Source of the DNA: Bullera alba
Lineage: Eukaryota > Basidiomycota > Tremellomycetes > Tremellales > Bulleraceae
Length of the DNA: 64,000 nucleotides
NCBI GenBank assembly: GCA_001600095.1
Contig: BCIX01000001.1
Coordinates: 4,365,198 to 4,429,197, forward strand
Direction: 5' to 3'
The notes beneath the pieces are model-generated. The model was not told where the DNA came from. It worked only from the letters and a program-made list of their open reading frames with translations, and did no database searches. The first letter of the stretch is position 1; the number at the start of each line of letters is the position of its first letter. Shown here in pieces: positions 10,801 to 21,854 of this stretch. A program made the position numbers and the translations under genes.

Positions 10801-12570
10801 TGGTCACTATCCGCTAGCATGTGCCCGGAGGGTTTGATTGGTATTTCTGGAAACACTCTCAGGTTAGTCATGGGCGTTCGCTAGAGAACGATCGACAAAG
10901 TTAGCTGATTGAGGTCTACTAGAATCTTCACAATCCCTAAACTCGGTGAAAAGCTCAAGCAGGATTCCCTAGCGTTGACATACACTCCCCGAAAGTTCAT
11001 CTCGCACCCGTATTCCCCCATCTTCTACATGGTCGAGGCGGATCATCGGACACACTCTCCCGCGGCTATCGAGAGGATAGTTGCTGAAAAGGTATGTGGT
11101 CGAGTTTCGAGCAGAGTGCATATTCTAATACCGAGTAGGAGGCGAGCGGTAGGCGAGTCGATCGAGCAATGTTGGCTTTACCCCCAGCAGAGTACGGCAG
11201 ACCTCGTGCACCCGCAGGAAGATGGGCTTCGCTGATCAGAAGCGTTGATCCTATCTTGGTGAGAAAGAACCGTCAGATTGACGACCTATGAAACTAATCT
11301 CTGTAATAGAACGAGACGATATCCACGATCGATCTAGACGAGGACGAAGCCGCCTTCTCGTTGACCATTGCCTACTTCCCTCAAGGCGGAGGCGAGCCGT
11401 TCTTGGTGGTCGGCACAGCTACTGGAACCACATTGGCGCCTAGGAGCTGTAAAGCTGGATGGCTTCGAGTTTACGCTATCCACGAGCATGGAAGGAGGCT
11501 AGAATTCTTGCACAAGGTACGTCTGCCTGCATGACTGAGTTTGGTTTGACGCTGATCGACATTGATTTCATTAGACAAAGACGGACGACGTGCCAATGTG
11601 CGTTGCTGGATTCCAAAACTTCCTGCTTGTCGGTGTTGGTAGATCACTGCGACTATACGAGCTCGGTAAGAAAGCCTTGCTGAGGAAGTGCGAGAGCAAC
11701 GTGAGTCACATTGTCAGACCATAAAGCGAACACAATCTGATGTCGCATTGTAGGCCTTCCCATCTGGTGTCGCGACGATCAATGTCACCGGCGCGAGGAT
11801 CATCGTTGGCGACGTGCAAGAATCGACATTCTACTGCGTCTATCGGTCGATACCGACTCGGCAGCTCCTTGTCTTTGCGGACGACTCGCAGCCGCGTTGG
11901 CTGACATGCGTGACCAATGTTGACTACGAGACGGTCGCCTGTGGTGACAAGTTTGGAAACATCTTCATCAACCGGGTCGACCAGAGGGTCTCGGAGAATG
12001 TGGATGATGACCCAACTGGTGCTGGTATCTTACACGAGAAAGGCTTTTTGATGGGTGCTGCACATAAGACGGAGTTGATAGCGCACTACAATGTCGGCAG
12101 TGTGGTGACCTCGTGAGTGAAACTTTCAGCTGCGATGGTTATACGTGGAGTGGAAGCTGAACAACGTGTCAGTATCACAAAGGTACCTCTTGCTGAGGGT
12201 GGTCGAGATGTCCTGCTGTACACGACTGTGTCAGGGGCTGTCGGTGCTTTGATACCGTTTATCTCGGCGGACGACGTCGAGTTTATGTCGACACTAGAGA
12301 TGGTGAGTGGGCTATCGATCAATTCCTGCTTTGATGCTGATATAGCTACTCTAGCATATGAGATCGCAGAATGTGTCCCTGGTAGGACGGGATCATCTCG
12401 CGTATAGAGGATACTATGCGCCAGTGAAGAGCGTGGTGGATGGAGATCTGTGTGAGAACTTCAACCTGCTGCCATACAACAAGCAGCAGGGTATCGCGGG
12501 GGATCTGGACAGGACGGTGGGAGAGGTGTTGAAAAAGCTGGAACAGATGAGGACCAGCAGTGCATTCTAG
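7869..12570 (+). CDS. RSE1: Splicing factor 3b subunit 3 (Rse1/SF3B3/SAP130)
   Basis: Large WD-like triple beta-propeller subunit of the U2 snRNP SF3b complex, needed for branch-site recognition. Twenty-one exons give 1219 residues, matching the family (about 1217 in human). Landmarks: [20 protein letters not shown] start, [71 protein letters not shown]-type motif, [32 protein letters not shown], the ending [20 protein letters not shown], and [18 protein letters not shown]. Exon 6 (8558-8566) is only 9 nt and encodes Val-Glu-Lys around its edges. Intron 7 uses a GTAAAT donor (8735) and intron 4 GTGCGC (8387). A spliceosome gene with 20 introns of its own is notable but typical for this lineage. 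Confidence 0.97.
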
Positions 12571-13109
12571 GTGAAGCTGTGCGAACGAGTCACACGAGTC
12601 CAGCATGTATTCAGTATAGCGCCCTTGCTATTGCCATGTGGGCGGATCTCACTAAACGAGCTCTGTGTTGGCAGCATTAGTCCGCGGCCGACAGTCCAGA
12701 CAGGACCAGACACACGGAGGAGATCGGGTCGTCCAGGGAAGAGGATTTGTGAAACGGAAGTCGAGGTCTGTGGGAATTTGTATTTCTTGCTGGAACGGTA
12801 CCTGAAAACGTAATATCCGGGTGGCGAACGGTGGCGATAGACGGTCAAGATTACGAATCCCGTTCTAATCTGTCCTAATCGCGGACGGAATTACGGAAGA
12901 ATGAGGAAATGTTGGTAGCAGCGGCGAAAAAAAGTGGTGGGCGGTCGATCCGGCCTCCACCTGACATCACCACAGCCAAAGTCCATACAAATAGTCAGCA
13001 ACGACGACCACGGTGAAGATTCATAACAACATCGTCTGCCAGACTCAAGAGAGTATCACTATCGCAACATCGCCACCGATCACCAACCTAGTATTCGCAT
13101 TAAAACACC
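12571..13109. other. Intergenic, RSE1 3' end and RCF2 promoter
   Basis: No gene seen. The first 250 nt follow the RSE1 stop. The last 150 nt before the RCF2 ATG form a CA-rich leader (AACAACATCG, AACATCGCCACC) typical of short 5' UTRs here. Confidence 0.5.
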
Positions 13110-14101
13110 ATGAAGGTCAGTGACCTAGGATAGGAGACCATAACGAGCACCTGCTGACATCGCTCAGCTCATCACGCCAGAACAGCAGCAGGGCCACTTT
13201 GAGGCCACGATATGGGGAACGATCAAGGGAGCCGCTATTTCAGGTGCCATTGCCGGTCCAGCGTACGCCCTTTTGAACCGACGATCTGCAACTTGGCGAG
13301 CTCTGCCCCTCCCCGCGAAGGCTTTCGCTATTGTCGTCGTAGCCGTGCCCACGATCACGATCACTGCCGAGAAGGCCGGCGAGGCCTATGACAGGAGTCA
13401 ATGGACCGGTGTGGGAAAGCGAGAGCTGGACGCCGAGGCTCAGCGGGAGACGGAGCGTTGGCAGGGGTTGTCAACGACGGAGAGAATGACCGATTTCGCA
13501 AAGCAGAACAAGTACGGTCTGATCGCGGCTGGGTGAGTAGTGACACGAGAGCAGACTACAGTGTTTATAGAAGCTGATCTGGATCATAGCTGGGGAGCAT
13601 CGATGATTGGGTCGTTTGCCATGGTGTCAAGGAACAAGACTCTGACGTTTTCGAGAAAGGTGGGTCGAGAGTTCCGATCTTGATGTTTGAAGTACGTCTG
13701 ATGTTTTATCTCCAGATCGTACAAGCTCGAGTGTACGCCCAGGGTGAGCACTCGTGGCGCACAAGCCCTCTCAGAACCGCTCAATTGACATGACCCTTTC
13801 AGCTCTGACTATAGCGATGGTCTTCATCGCCGCTATCGCCTCGGGTACGGGTAAAAGCGACACAGAGTATGTGACGACCAGAAGCAACGATCATTCGTGG
13901 AAGAACATTCTTGGTGAGTGAGACTAAGTGTGGTAAATCTAGCATTCACTGACGGTTGCTATAGAGCAAGAAGGCTACTCGAAGGAGTCACTGGATGGAC
14001 CCTCGACATCAGAGAGCGCGAACCGGTCAATGAGGGAGAGAGCTCAGCAGCTCAAGGGAGCATCGCAAATTGCCGACCCACCAAAAGGAGCAGAGCAGTA
14101 G
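13110..14101 (+). CDS. RCF2: Respiratory supercomplex factor 2 (HIG1-domain protein)
   Basis: Inner-membrane mitochondrial protein that associates with cytochrome c oxidase and bc1-COX supercomplexes. Exons 13110-13115 (only Met-Lys), 13168-13532, 13590-13659, 13716-13743, 13803-13913 and 13965-14101 give 238 residues, close to yeast Rcf2. Shared landmarks: MK-LITPEQQQ start; a first hydrophobic pair (TIKGAAISGAIAGPAYALL and AFAIVVVAVPTITITAEKAG); the WQGLSTTERM linker; NKYGLIAAGWGASMIGSFAM; then the HIG1 signature around KIVQARVYAQALTIAMVFIA. The C-terminal 60 residues are polar. The two-codon first exon is an annotation trap: automated callers often miss it. Confidence 0.9.
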
Positions 14102-14544
14102 ATCGTAACTACCCTCTGCGTTCATCCCTCCCCGCATAGACCACCAATGCATCATTTGGCAACACTACAGAGTCCAGCGCTGTTCGCCGACTGCCGAGGA
14201 TGGGTCCTTTGGATCGAGCGGAAAGGAGCCGATGATGGTCCGAGCGCTGTCCGAGCGCTGTCCAAGCGCTGCTTCTTTTGATGGCCAAAGGATGGTTTAG
14301 GACCACTTAGGGCGTAAGGTACCGGAGGATACAAGACAAGGCCGGGGATGGGCAGGGCTAGACCCGCTGAAGCCTGCTGAAGCCCGCTGATGGGAGGATC
14401 GGAGCTATAAACCTTACTCACCTTGACCACCATCAGGATGGACTTGAGGGAAATTATGTCGTCGACTGATGATTTAGATCCTACCTCTGAACCTCTCCCC
14501 TGTGGACGTCCCACCCTCAACCTGGAAGGACACAAATACCCAAC
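14102..14544. other. Intergenic with two short tandem repeats
   Basis: No gene seen. Bases 14238-14270 are three 11-nt units (GTCCGAGCGCT twice, GTCCAAGCGCT once). Bases 14363-14392 are three 10-nt units of the form CCYGCTGAAG. Both lie between RCF2 and the P-loop gene and may be slippage products or clustered factor sites. Confidence 0.6.
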
Positions 14545-15339
14545 ATGCCAGACGCAGCCATCATCCTGATCAACGGGTACCCTGGTGTGGGTAAGAATGC
14601 GGTCGCAACGGAACTTGCGTGAGTGATCCTATTCGAAGCGCCAGAAATATCCAGCACGAGTACCTTACTCTGAGTTCCTAGGCAAATCCTACCCAATTCT
14701 CGAGTCCTCGACACCCACTTGCTGGACATCGCAGCCAAGACATTGCATCCGCAAGGCTGTAGTCAGGCTGTCAACTTGAGGAAGTCATTGGTGCGTGATA
14801 GCTCGTCAATCTCACTTGGCAGGTTACTGATCAATCCATCTCACTCTTAGCGTGAGACGGTGCTCGAATCCCTCGCAGCCACCCGAACCCCTTCCTCCCC
14901 CGGCTCTCCACTGGAGCAGACCCCACCGATCTACATCCTCACCGATACGATCCTCACGTCCGAACCGACCAAATCCTATCAAGGGCTATACCTCCTCGAA
15001 GCCAAGGCGCACCATCTCCCACTCATCCACCTCGTCATCACGTGCTCCACAGAGGCGAACATGGAGCGAATCAAGTGCACCGCCCGACCGCCCATGAAGT
15101 CGAGGGACGACTCACATGTGCTCGAGGTGAAAATGGAGTCGGAGATCGTGCACTTTGTCAAGCCGGGCAGGATCGGCAGAGGCGGAGCGAGGGGCTTGGA
15201 GCTGGTAGAAGGTCTGGCCGGGGAATATGAAGTGGACACGACAAGTCTGACCGTTAGGGAGACTGCGGGGATCCTAGGCGAGTACATCCTCGACACGCTC
15301 AGGGGCGAAGGATGGTGGTTCCAATTCAAAAGGCGATGA
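14545..15339 (+). CDS. P-loop NTPase, small kinase-like protein
   Basis: Exons 14545-14618, 14682-14790 and 14851-15339 give 223 residues. The N-terminus is a beta strand followed by a Walker A loop (IILINGYPGVGKNAVATEL). The residue after the invariant Lys is Asn, where Ser or Thr is usual. Later features fit an AAA_33/shikimate-kinase-like fold: RVLDTHLLD after strand 2, YILTDTILTS as a possible Walker B-like strand, and the strand LPLIHLVITCS followed by NMERIKCTARPP, where an Arg-rich lid would lie. Substrate unknown; bacterial and fungal relatives are mostly annotated only as AAA-domain or kinase-like proteins. Confidence 0.75.
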
Positions 15340-15618
15340 GGGGTCGTCAGGTATGCGCGACAAAGGGGTACAGGGCGGATGCCCTATCGAGCTCGGCACA
15401 TCCATGAGGTATATGCATACACTCATCTGATGACGATCACACGCACGTCTGGCTTCAATCGGGATTGGGTTCTGTGCCTTGGCACGTCGCTGATCAAAGT
15501 ACCAGTATAGCTGTACACAAATCTGTGTGATGTTGCCCGTGGGAGGATGTGAGGTGGATGCTATCTCTGCCGGTCATGCGCTCCTCATGGACAACGCTAG
15601 CCTTGGCCTACAGACTTC

Positions 15619-18002
15619 CTATCCATGCTTCCCCTTCATCCTCTTCTTCATGCCTTGCTTGGAATGCTGTGTCCTCATCTGCTGAAAAGGCTGGGGGGTC
15701 CGGTCGTTACGTCCTTGCCCATTCTGCTTGTTGCGCTTCGAGGGTCCGTATCGGGCAATCTCTTTGGCTCTTCGATCTTCCACTAACTTTCGCTTGAAAT
15801 CATGCGATCCAGAGCTGTAGAAACTCGAAGAGGGGGTAGCCTTGAAAGGCTTATTCGGCTTGACCCAACCCTGAACCGGTCTCGATGACGTGTCTGATTC
15901 GTCGTCGCGCGGGCTGTTGTAATCGCTAGGTGGTTTGGGGGAATTGAACTTCTTTGGCGTTACAGAGTACGTTTTGAGAGGGGAGTAGGATGCGCCAGCG
16001 GGACCCAATGGTCGTTTGAATGGTCTATCGTCGGAGTCCTCGAACTTCCGTTTGCCAATGATCATCGGCGATGCTCTGGCCGGAGTACTATGCAGCTTCG
16101 GGGTTGAAGCAGCCGAATCGGTTGGAGTCGATCTCACATTGTCGCTAAGCGACTTCATGGGCGTAGCCGCATGAGTGAATGTCGAGCTTGATGGTCGACT
16201 CGCGAACTCCTCGTCCGAGATTCTGGTATAGCTCAACAAGTACGCCGTCTTGTCATCAAGCACTCGTGATAGGTTGGTCGGCGTCATATCTGTGTCGTCG
16301 GCGTGGTACCATCTGCCAGAAGGTGCCTTGACGTAGGAGGTGTAATGACCGAAACACAATTCTGCGCCTCTATGACAGGTGACGCCGAAGAGTCTATATT
16401 TGGTTCCTCCGGCCTGGACAGCTTGTCAGCTTGAGCACGCCTCAACGTCGATGCTGGACATACCTTCGGATCGACCATGTATGGTGCGACATCGAGGAAC
16501 TCCGGGTAATCGATGAACTGATTGAATTTCGTGTTCCTGGGTCTGCCAGAGGAGGTGAAATTCACGGCGAATCGCTTCAAGTGGAATGTGAGGATTGGTG
16601 GCACTTTGGCTATTCTGAAAGACTTGGTTGCGTTTGCTTTGGTTTTGCAGCTGAAACGCAAGTCAGAATCAATTACGACCTCATAGAGAGTTGTCTACTC
16701 ACTTCTCGCAATTGTACTTGTTATCACCCTCCAGCTTGTCCTCCTTCACATATCCCTGCAGCATGCTTTGCAGCTTGGGCTTGCCTCCCTTGTTCACATC
16801 CAGACTGAAGTCCAACACCTCGTCGAACGTGTCCGAGGGCTTTTCGCACTTCTTGCAGATGACTCGGGAACGGACTTGGCCTCCCCAGACATCGTGAATC
16901 CACGTCGAGTTTTTCACCTTTTGCGGTAGATTCCTTCGAGGAGGTCAGGTACAGTAGGGCTACTCGTGGGGTGCCAGAAACTTACTTTGGTTTGCCAGCC
17001 AATGCAGAGGTTTGGAAGGCATCCGTGACGAAGCGGAAGAACTCGTGCGTGTCTTCTTGCTTCGAAGTTTTGAAGCCTTTCTTGATATCTATCAAATTCG
17101 TCAGCCTGGTCTACACCCAGATGCAAGTGTACTCACGAAGGAGATTCTTGTGCACCTCTCTAGGATCGTAGCACCCGTTCTGGATATTCTTCAACCAATG
17201 TTTCTCCGCCAACGCCCTGATCGCACACAGCATGCACCATCCGACCTTCTTGTCCTGGAGACCTGTTATCAATGTTAGTGCTATGCCCATATGGTCATAC
17301 TGCGCTGTACTCACAATTCGACTGCTCATGCGCGAGGGCGACGGACAGGACAGGAGGGGTATGGAGAAGGATCTGTAGAGTTGCATTGGCATAACATGCG
17401 TTGAGAGGGTTATGAAGACCGTAGCCTGGTCGTTTCAACGTAGCGATACGTGCTGGCCAAGGCGCGCTCGAGGACGAGGCCACGGAGGGATCGGCAGTCT
17501 CCCCTTTCGATTGCGCAGCCTCTTCATTGACGACTTGCTCAACGGACAGTGAGGTGTTTCCGGTGTCAACCTCTTTGGCCTTTCCTTTGCGGGACGGGGT
17601 AGGCGGTGCAGACGAGACGTCGCCTTGAGGTGCAGACTTGGATGACGAGGCTTTCTTCGAGCTCGTGAGCGGAAGAGAAGAGTGTCTTTCTTTGGCCCCA
17701 TTTATCAGTCTTGCCAAAGCGCCAGGAGGCGATGTCGACCGATCACCATCCGAACTCGAACCGGTTGTCGTGGGCATCGACGTCGTGTCGTCTTCTTCCG
17801 CATGACCCTGTCCGTGGCCATTGAGTTGTCGGGCAAAGACAGATCGAGGCGGGGACGCCGGGTTCTTGGTCACCTCGACTGTTCCTGCTGTGCTGGTGTA
17901 TGCGGCTTTGGTGATGGGTGGATCGAATTGGAGGGGGTTGTCCAACATCTCTCGCAGGAGACTGCTCGACGCAGCTGGTCGGGGAAGAGGAAGGACACTC
18001 AT
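15619..18002 (-). CDS. Ubiquitin-specific protease, USP36/USP42 type
   Basis: Cysteine protease that removes ubiquitin; the family acts in the nucleolus. Six exons (18002-17315, 17262-17137, 17088-16986, 16933-16703, 16650-16464, 16413-15619) give 709 residues. Residues 1 to about 195 are disordered. The Cys box reads YGLHNPLNACYANATLQILL: the catalytic Cys is present, but the usual N-x-GNTC sequence is altered. Next come QEDTHEFFRFVTDAF, a zinc ribbon with paired cysteines (VICKKCEKPSDTF, and NC-x-NCK across intron 4), PPILTFHLKRFAVNF, and the His box (FGHYTSYVKAPSGRWYHADD) with the acid residue. The last 150 residues are Ser/Pro-rich and end in a strongly basic tail, as expected for nucleolar targeting. 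Confidence 0.93.
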
Positions 18003-18459
18003 TCTGCGCAAGAAGGATTTGAGCGTGATCTCGAGCGGGCAGCGACGCAGCAGCTTCTATCTCTGCTGTAGCTAAGCTGATTCACTGTCGATGTGGCTGC
18101 TAGGAGAGGTTGAGTGGTTTGGCAAGGTGGTCTACTCATCACCACACCATATCTCACCGCCAGCTGGTCACCAAAAAAAATCAAATTCGATGATTCAGTG
18201 GCGGAGAATTTAGCTTCCGTCGACGTCTTCAACCCTCTCTATACTCGAGTAATGCTCTCAGAGTTCCATCACACGATGAGGAGAGCATGCGGTACAGTAG
18301 AGGAAGGTAAATAGGTGCGCACAGATGCAAAGATACAGAAAGCAAATGCGTGATCTATCTCAAGCCTGACAGGGCAGATATTGGACTCCCCCGGTCCTCC
18401 AGCACATGCTGACCTCCGCGTGGGGTCTTGGGTGTAGGTCGCGAGCGTAAGCACCCTGC
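18003..18459. promoter_or_regulatory. Spacer between RMT2 and the deubiquitinase gene
   Basis: 457 nt between the RMT2 stop and the deubiquitinase ATG; both genes are on the minus strand. It should hold the RMT2 3' end and the deubiquitinase promoter. No ORF or RNA gene is supported. Confidence 0.4.
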
Positions 18460-19964
18460 CTAGTGCAGCTGCATGCTGCCCACAGGCAGCTTGTACCCCG
18501 GCAGATCCCAGTACCGTCTCCTCACTCCCTTCCAGACCTCGGAGCTCTGAGACTCTGGAATGGCGACGTCGTGCCATGTGACCTCGACACCGACGTCTTC
18601 TAAGTGTAGTTCGGCTAGGTGTGACGCGACGGCATATATTGTTGGATCTATTTAACAATCAACACTCTGTAGGATGAAGGAACAGATCGAGACTTACTCG
18701 TCGCGCCTAGACCGTTCCAGAACGAGAATCTACCGTTCTCCGCTTCTAACAGATCAGGCAGTACTTCAAAGAAGGCTTTCAAGTCTGTGAGACGGACATT
18801 GAATTAGCGGGGATCTCAGATAGTAGTGTTAGACTCACCCTCGTAACCCTCCGCGAAGGTGTCAACAAAGATGGCGTCAAAGCCGCCATCGCTGATCTCC
18901 AAAACTTCTCCCATCTTATCGCCATCCTGTACCCAGTCCTGCCAGCGACCTTCCAGAACCCGGACGTTGGGCCAATCGTACACCCCTGTTTCCTTCATAT
19001 GCCGCAGGACATCGGGATGGGCTTCGATAATGACATGACGCCGGGGAACTGGATGTGATGAGGAAGCTTGCTCTCGGAATAGTCTGTCCACCTGTCATGA
19101 AAATCAGCCCGTGAGCTCATGTGCCTTCGTCAGGCTACTGGCTGATTCGACACCGCCGCATGTGTACTTACAATTCCCAATCCATATCCGACGTTCAAAA
19201 TTGACATGCCTTGAGCGCCAGCCTGTGCCGCTGGGTGGTCTTGCGTCATCACTTGAACATGTTCTCTCACTGAGATATCGGACATCAGCTTGATCATCCT
19301 TACGACGAAAAATGTTGCGCACTAAGCGGTTCCTCCCAACCCATCATCACTCTGCGATGTCTCGGTCAGTATGCTGGTATTCAGTGTTGTTTCTCAACTG
19401 ACCCATTTCCATCTGCGTCCAAGACTCTTTCTTTGCCGTCACTCCCGACATCCCAGGTCAACTTGCTTTGCAGAAATGTCATGTTGTCCCCAGCGGAGGT
19501 ATTGTCTTCTGCTCGCAGTCTGATGTTCTTCGAGTCGTCCGAGGATGAGCCCGCTAGGGCATGATGCAGCATTTCTGGGGCAAAACACAGTCAACATCCT
19601 TCCACGAGAATCCTGGCGGCTATCAGAACCAGCGATACCCACCTGACCTGATACCCTCATTCCTGATCACCTCCCAGCCCGCTGCGTCCCCCAAACTGAG
19701 ACAGATCTCCCCTGCCGTCCTGCCCCATTCGTCCACAGCGTTCCACACCGCTCCTCCTCTAAGTAGCCGCCTGAGTATCTCCGGCTCACGCCTCTCCGCT
19801 GCATAGTGCAAGCAAGACCAGCCCAGGTCGTCGTCTTGATACCATGCCGGAGCACCAATTTCCACGAGGTTGTCGATGACTGAAAGAGGTGCCGTTTGAG
19901 CCGCTTGAAGCAGTTTGCGGGCCAGCGTAATCATCTCTTCGGGGACACCATCGTCGTTAGCCAT
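18460..19964 (-). CDS. RMT2: Protein arginine N5-methyltransferase Rmt2
   Basis: Type IV arginine methyltransferase that modifies the delta nitrogen of Arg; in yeast it acts on ribosomal protein Rpl12. Seven exons (19964-19643, 19574-19403, 19351-19323, 19269-19172, 19091-18839, 18784-18698, 18647-18460) give 382 residues. The N-terminal third holds ankyrin-like repeats ([31 protein letters not shown]). The family marker [10 protein letters not shown] spans exon 3. The SAM-binding region follows ([40 protein letters not shown]). The C-terminus is [20 protein letters not shown]. Exon 3 is only 29 nt. Confidence 0.94.
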
Positions 19965-20243
19965 GATGATCGTGCTACGCCCGGCCTGGGATCGTCTGTG
20001 AGCTCGAGCGAAGGATGAAGAGTGTATGAAGAGGACAGCAAGACTGCCAAAAGTTCAGCGCGAGCCCACGAACGGAAATTGATTTTTGGTGCCTGATTTC
20101 AGATCGCACTCGTTGCCAACCACCAACTGTCTATGTACTCTCTTTGCTTCACTCTTGGCTTGTCACTCAAGGACGCCCGGCTAGCCACTATTGCCAGCGC
20201 AGCCAGCCTGAAGGGATCTCGTACGATGGACCTGGAGTGAAAG
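19965..20243. promoter_or_regulatory. Divergent promoter, RMT2 / Rrn9-like gene
   Basis: 279 nt separate two divergent ATGs, so both promoters must lie here or overlap the genes. No TATA box is obvious. Confidence 0.4.
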
Positions 20244-21716
20244 ATGCCGTCTAGGACAAAGGCGACGAGCAAAGCACGGACTCCTGCCGACACCGGGGGG
20301 CGCAAGAGGAATGTCCCCGTGAAGACATACAGCGTCTACACCTCGGCCAGCCAACGGCATCCTCTGGCCAACGCTCTGCTGGAAGGTTGGAAGGCAAAGC
20401 GTATCGCAGATGCGCAGGATGAGAATGTAGGCGCCAGCGGGAGCAGAGAGCAAGATGCTCAGACCAATGGGGGTACTGGATCGTCTAGACAGGGTGATGG
20501 AGAAGGAGAAACAGAGCAGACCGTCTCGAGCTCTCGTCCTGAGATCCCTGAGGATGCTGACGACGATCGATGGGACGCGCTAGCCAGAGACGCATATGCG
20601 GACCGGTCGAAAAAGGGCTGGTCAACGAGAAGAGCGAGGATAGACGCTCTGGCCCGATCATCAGATTCTTCGCCAGGTGGGCAGCTCGATATTACCAAGG
20701 TCGGGAAACGAGCTGATATCATGCAGAGGCATCACCCCTCCTCCCTGATGATGTGAGCTATCAAAGTAGCATCCTCGACCATGCCCCGGAGGATATACTA
20801 ATCCACCCATGTAGGACCTCTTGCACGCTATACATCGCCATACTTCCAACTTTTACACCGAACACCAACTCCTGCTCGAGCCCAAGAAACAAGTACGGTC
20901 GAGACCATGGGGTTCCGCAAAACGGCAATTGATCGACTCTGAGAACAGTACCCCTGCACCAAGGACCAGCGACGATCGGATGACTGAGCCGGATCGCGAT
21001 AGACCTAGCTTGCGGGTGGCCGCGCTCAAGAATGCACTTGAGGCCACCAACGGATCATCGCGGACTCTTCGCCCGAATAGACGCTCGACCAATAACTCAA
21101 GGGGGTCTGGCTCGGTGGAACGGCAGGGTAGCGACTCGGACGACTCCCCTGGGAATAGTGCAGACGCATATCGCGAAGAGCGGGACCTAGAGTCAGAGGA
21201 GTCGGATACCGGCCGTACGAGTGGCTCAAGGCGCACAAAGAGGAAGGGCAAATCTGTCGGGCGTACCGCAGACGACTCAGAATCCGATACACCGCCGAGT
21301 CGAGTCAGGACGACAAAAGGATCAAATACGCCAGCTAGTGAAGCGGTCGCAGAACGAGCCAATGCCAAAGTCGACGGGAGGACAGTCGGCAAGAAAGGCA
21401 GGCGATACAAGCTGCGAGACATGTACAAAGCCCTCGATGGGTCGGCTCTTTTGGCTCTGGGTGAGTAGACCTCTCTCTCTCGTGGCTTCTGCGTTGGCTT
21501 CTTTATCGTGCTAAAGACTTCTCAGGCATTCTCGTCGAGGAACACATCAAGGCGGAACTCTTTCGCGCGGGATATTCCGAGCCAGAGCCCGGTGCTCACC
21601 ACACCGCCACAGCAGACGGTAACGACACAGCGGACGCCGGTGGCAGGAGCGACAGTCCCAGTACGATGGGTGGCTCGTCCCCCGTGGCAAAGAAGAGGAA
21701 GAGGCAGCGCGAATGA
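20244..21716 (+). CDS. Rrn9-like protein, possible RNA polymerase I factor
   Basis: Four exons (20244-20676, 20727-20752, 20815-21460, 21526-21716) give 431 residues. The middle exon of 26 nt is needed to carry the frame: it joins to read LPDDDLLHAIHRHTSNFY. Near the C-terminus comes YKALDGSALLALGILVEEHI. Together these two segments resemble the conserved blocks of the fungal Rrn9 domain (upstream activating factor for rDNA transcription). The rest is low-complexity, with acidic/Ser tracts and basic clusters (RTKRKGKSVGR, AKKRKRQRE) that fit a nuclear protein. The family assignment is by motif memory only and should be taken as tentative; the gene structure is firmer. Confidence 0.6.
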
Positions 21717-21854
21717 TGCGGCCCGGCGAACACATGACGATTTTACGACGTTTGATGATAACGCCCGGCTAGATGTACTTGTCGTTACGACCGATCATGC
21801 ATCTATGATACAGTAAAGTCTACAGGGTATCATGCGGACTCGGAGATGTACTGG

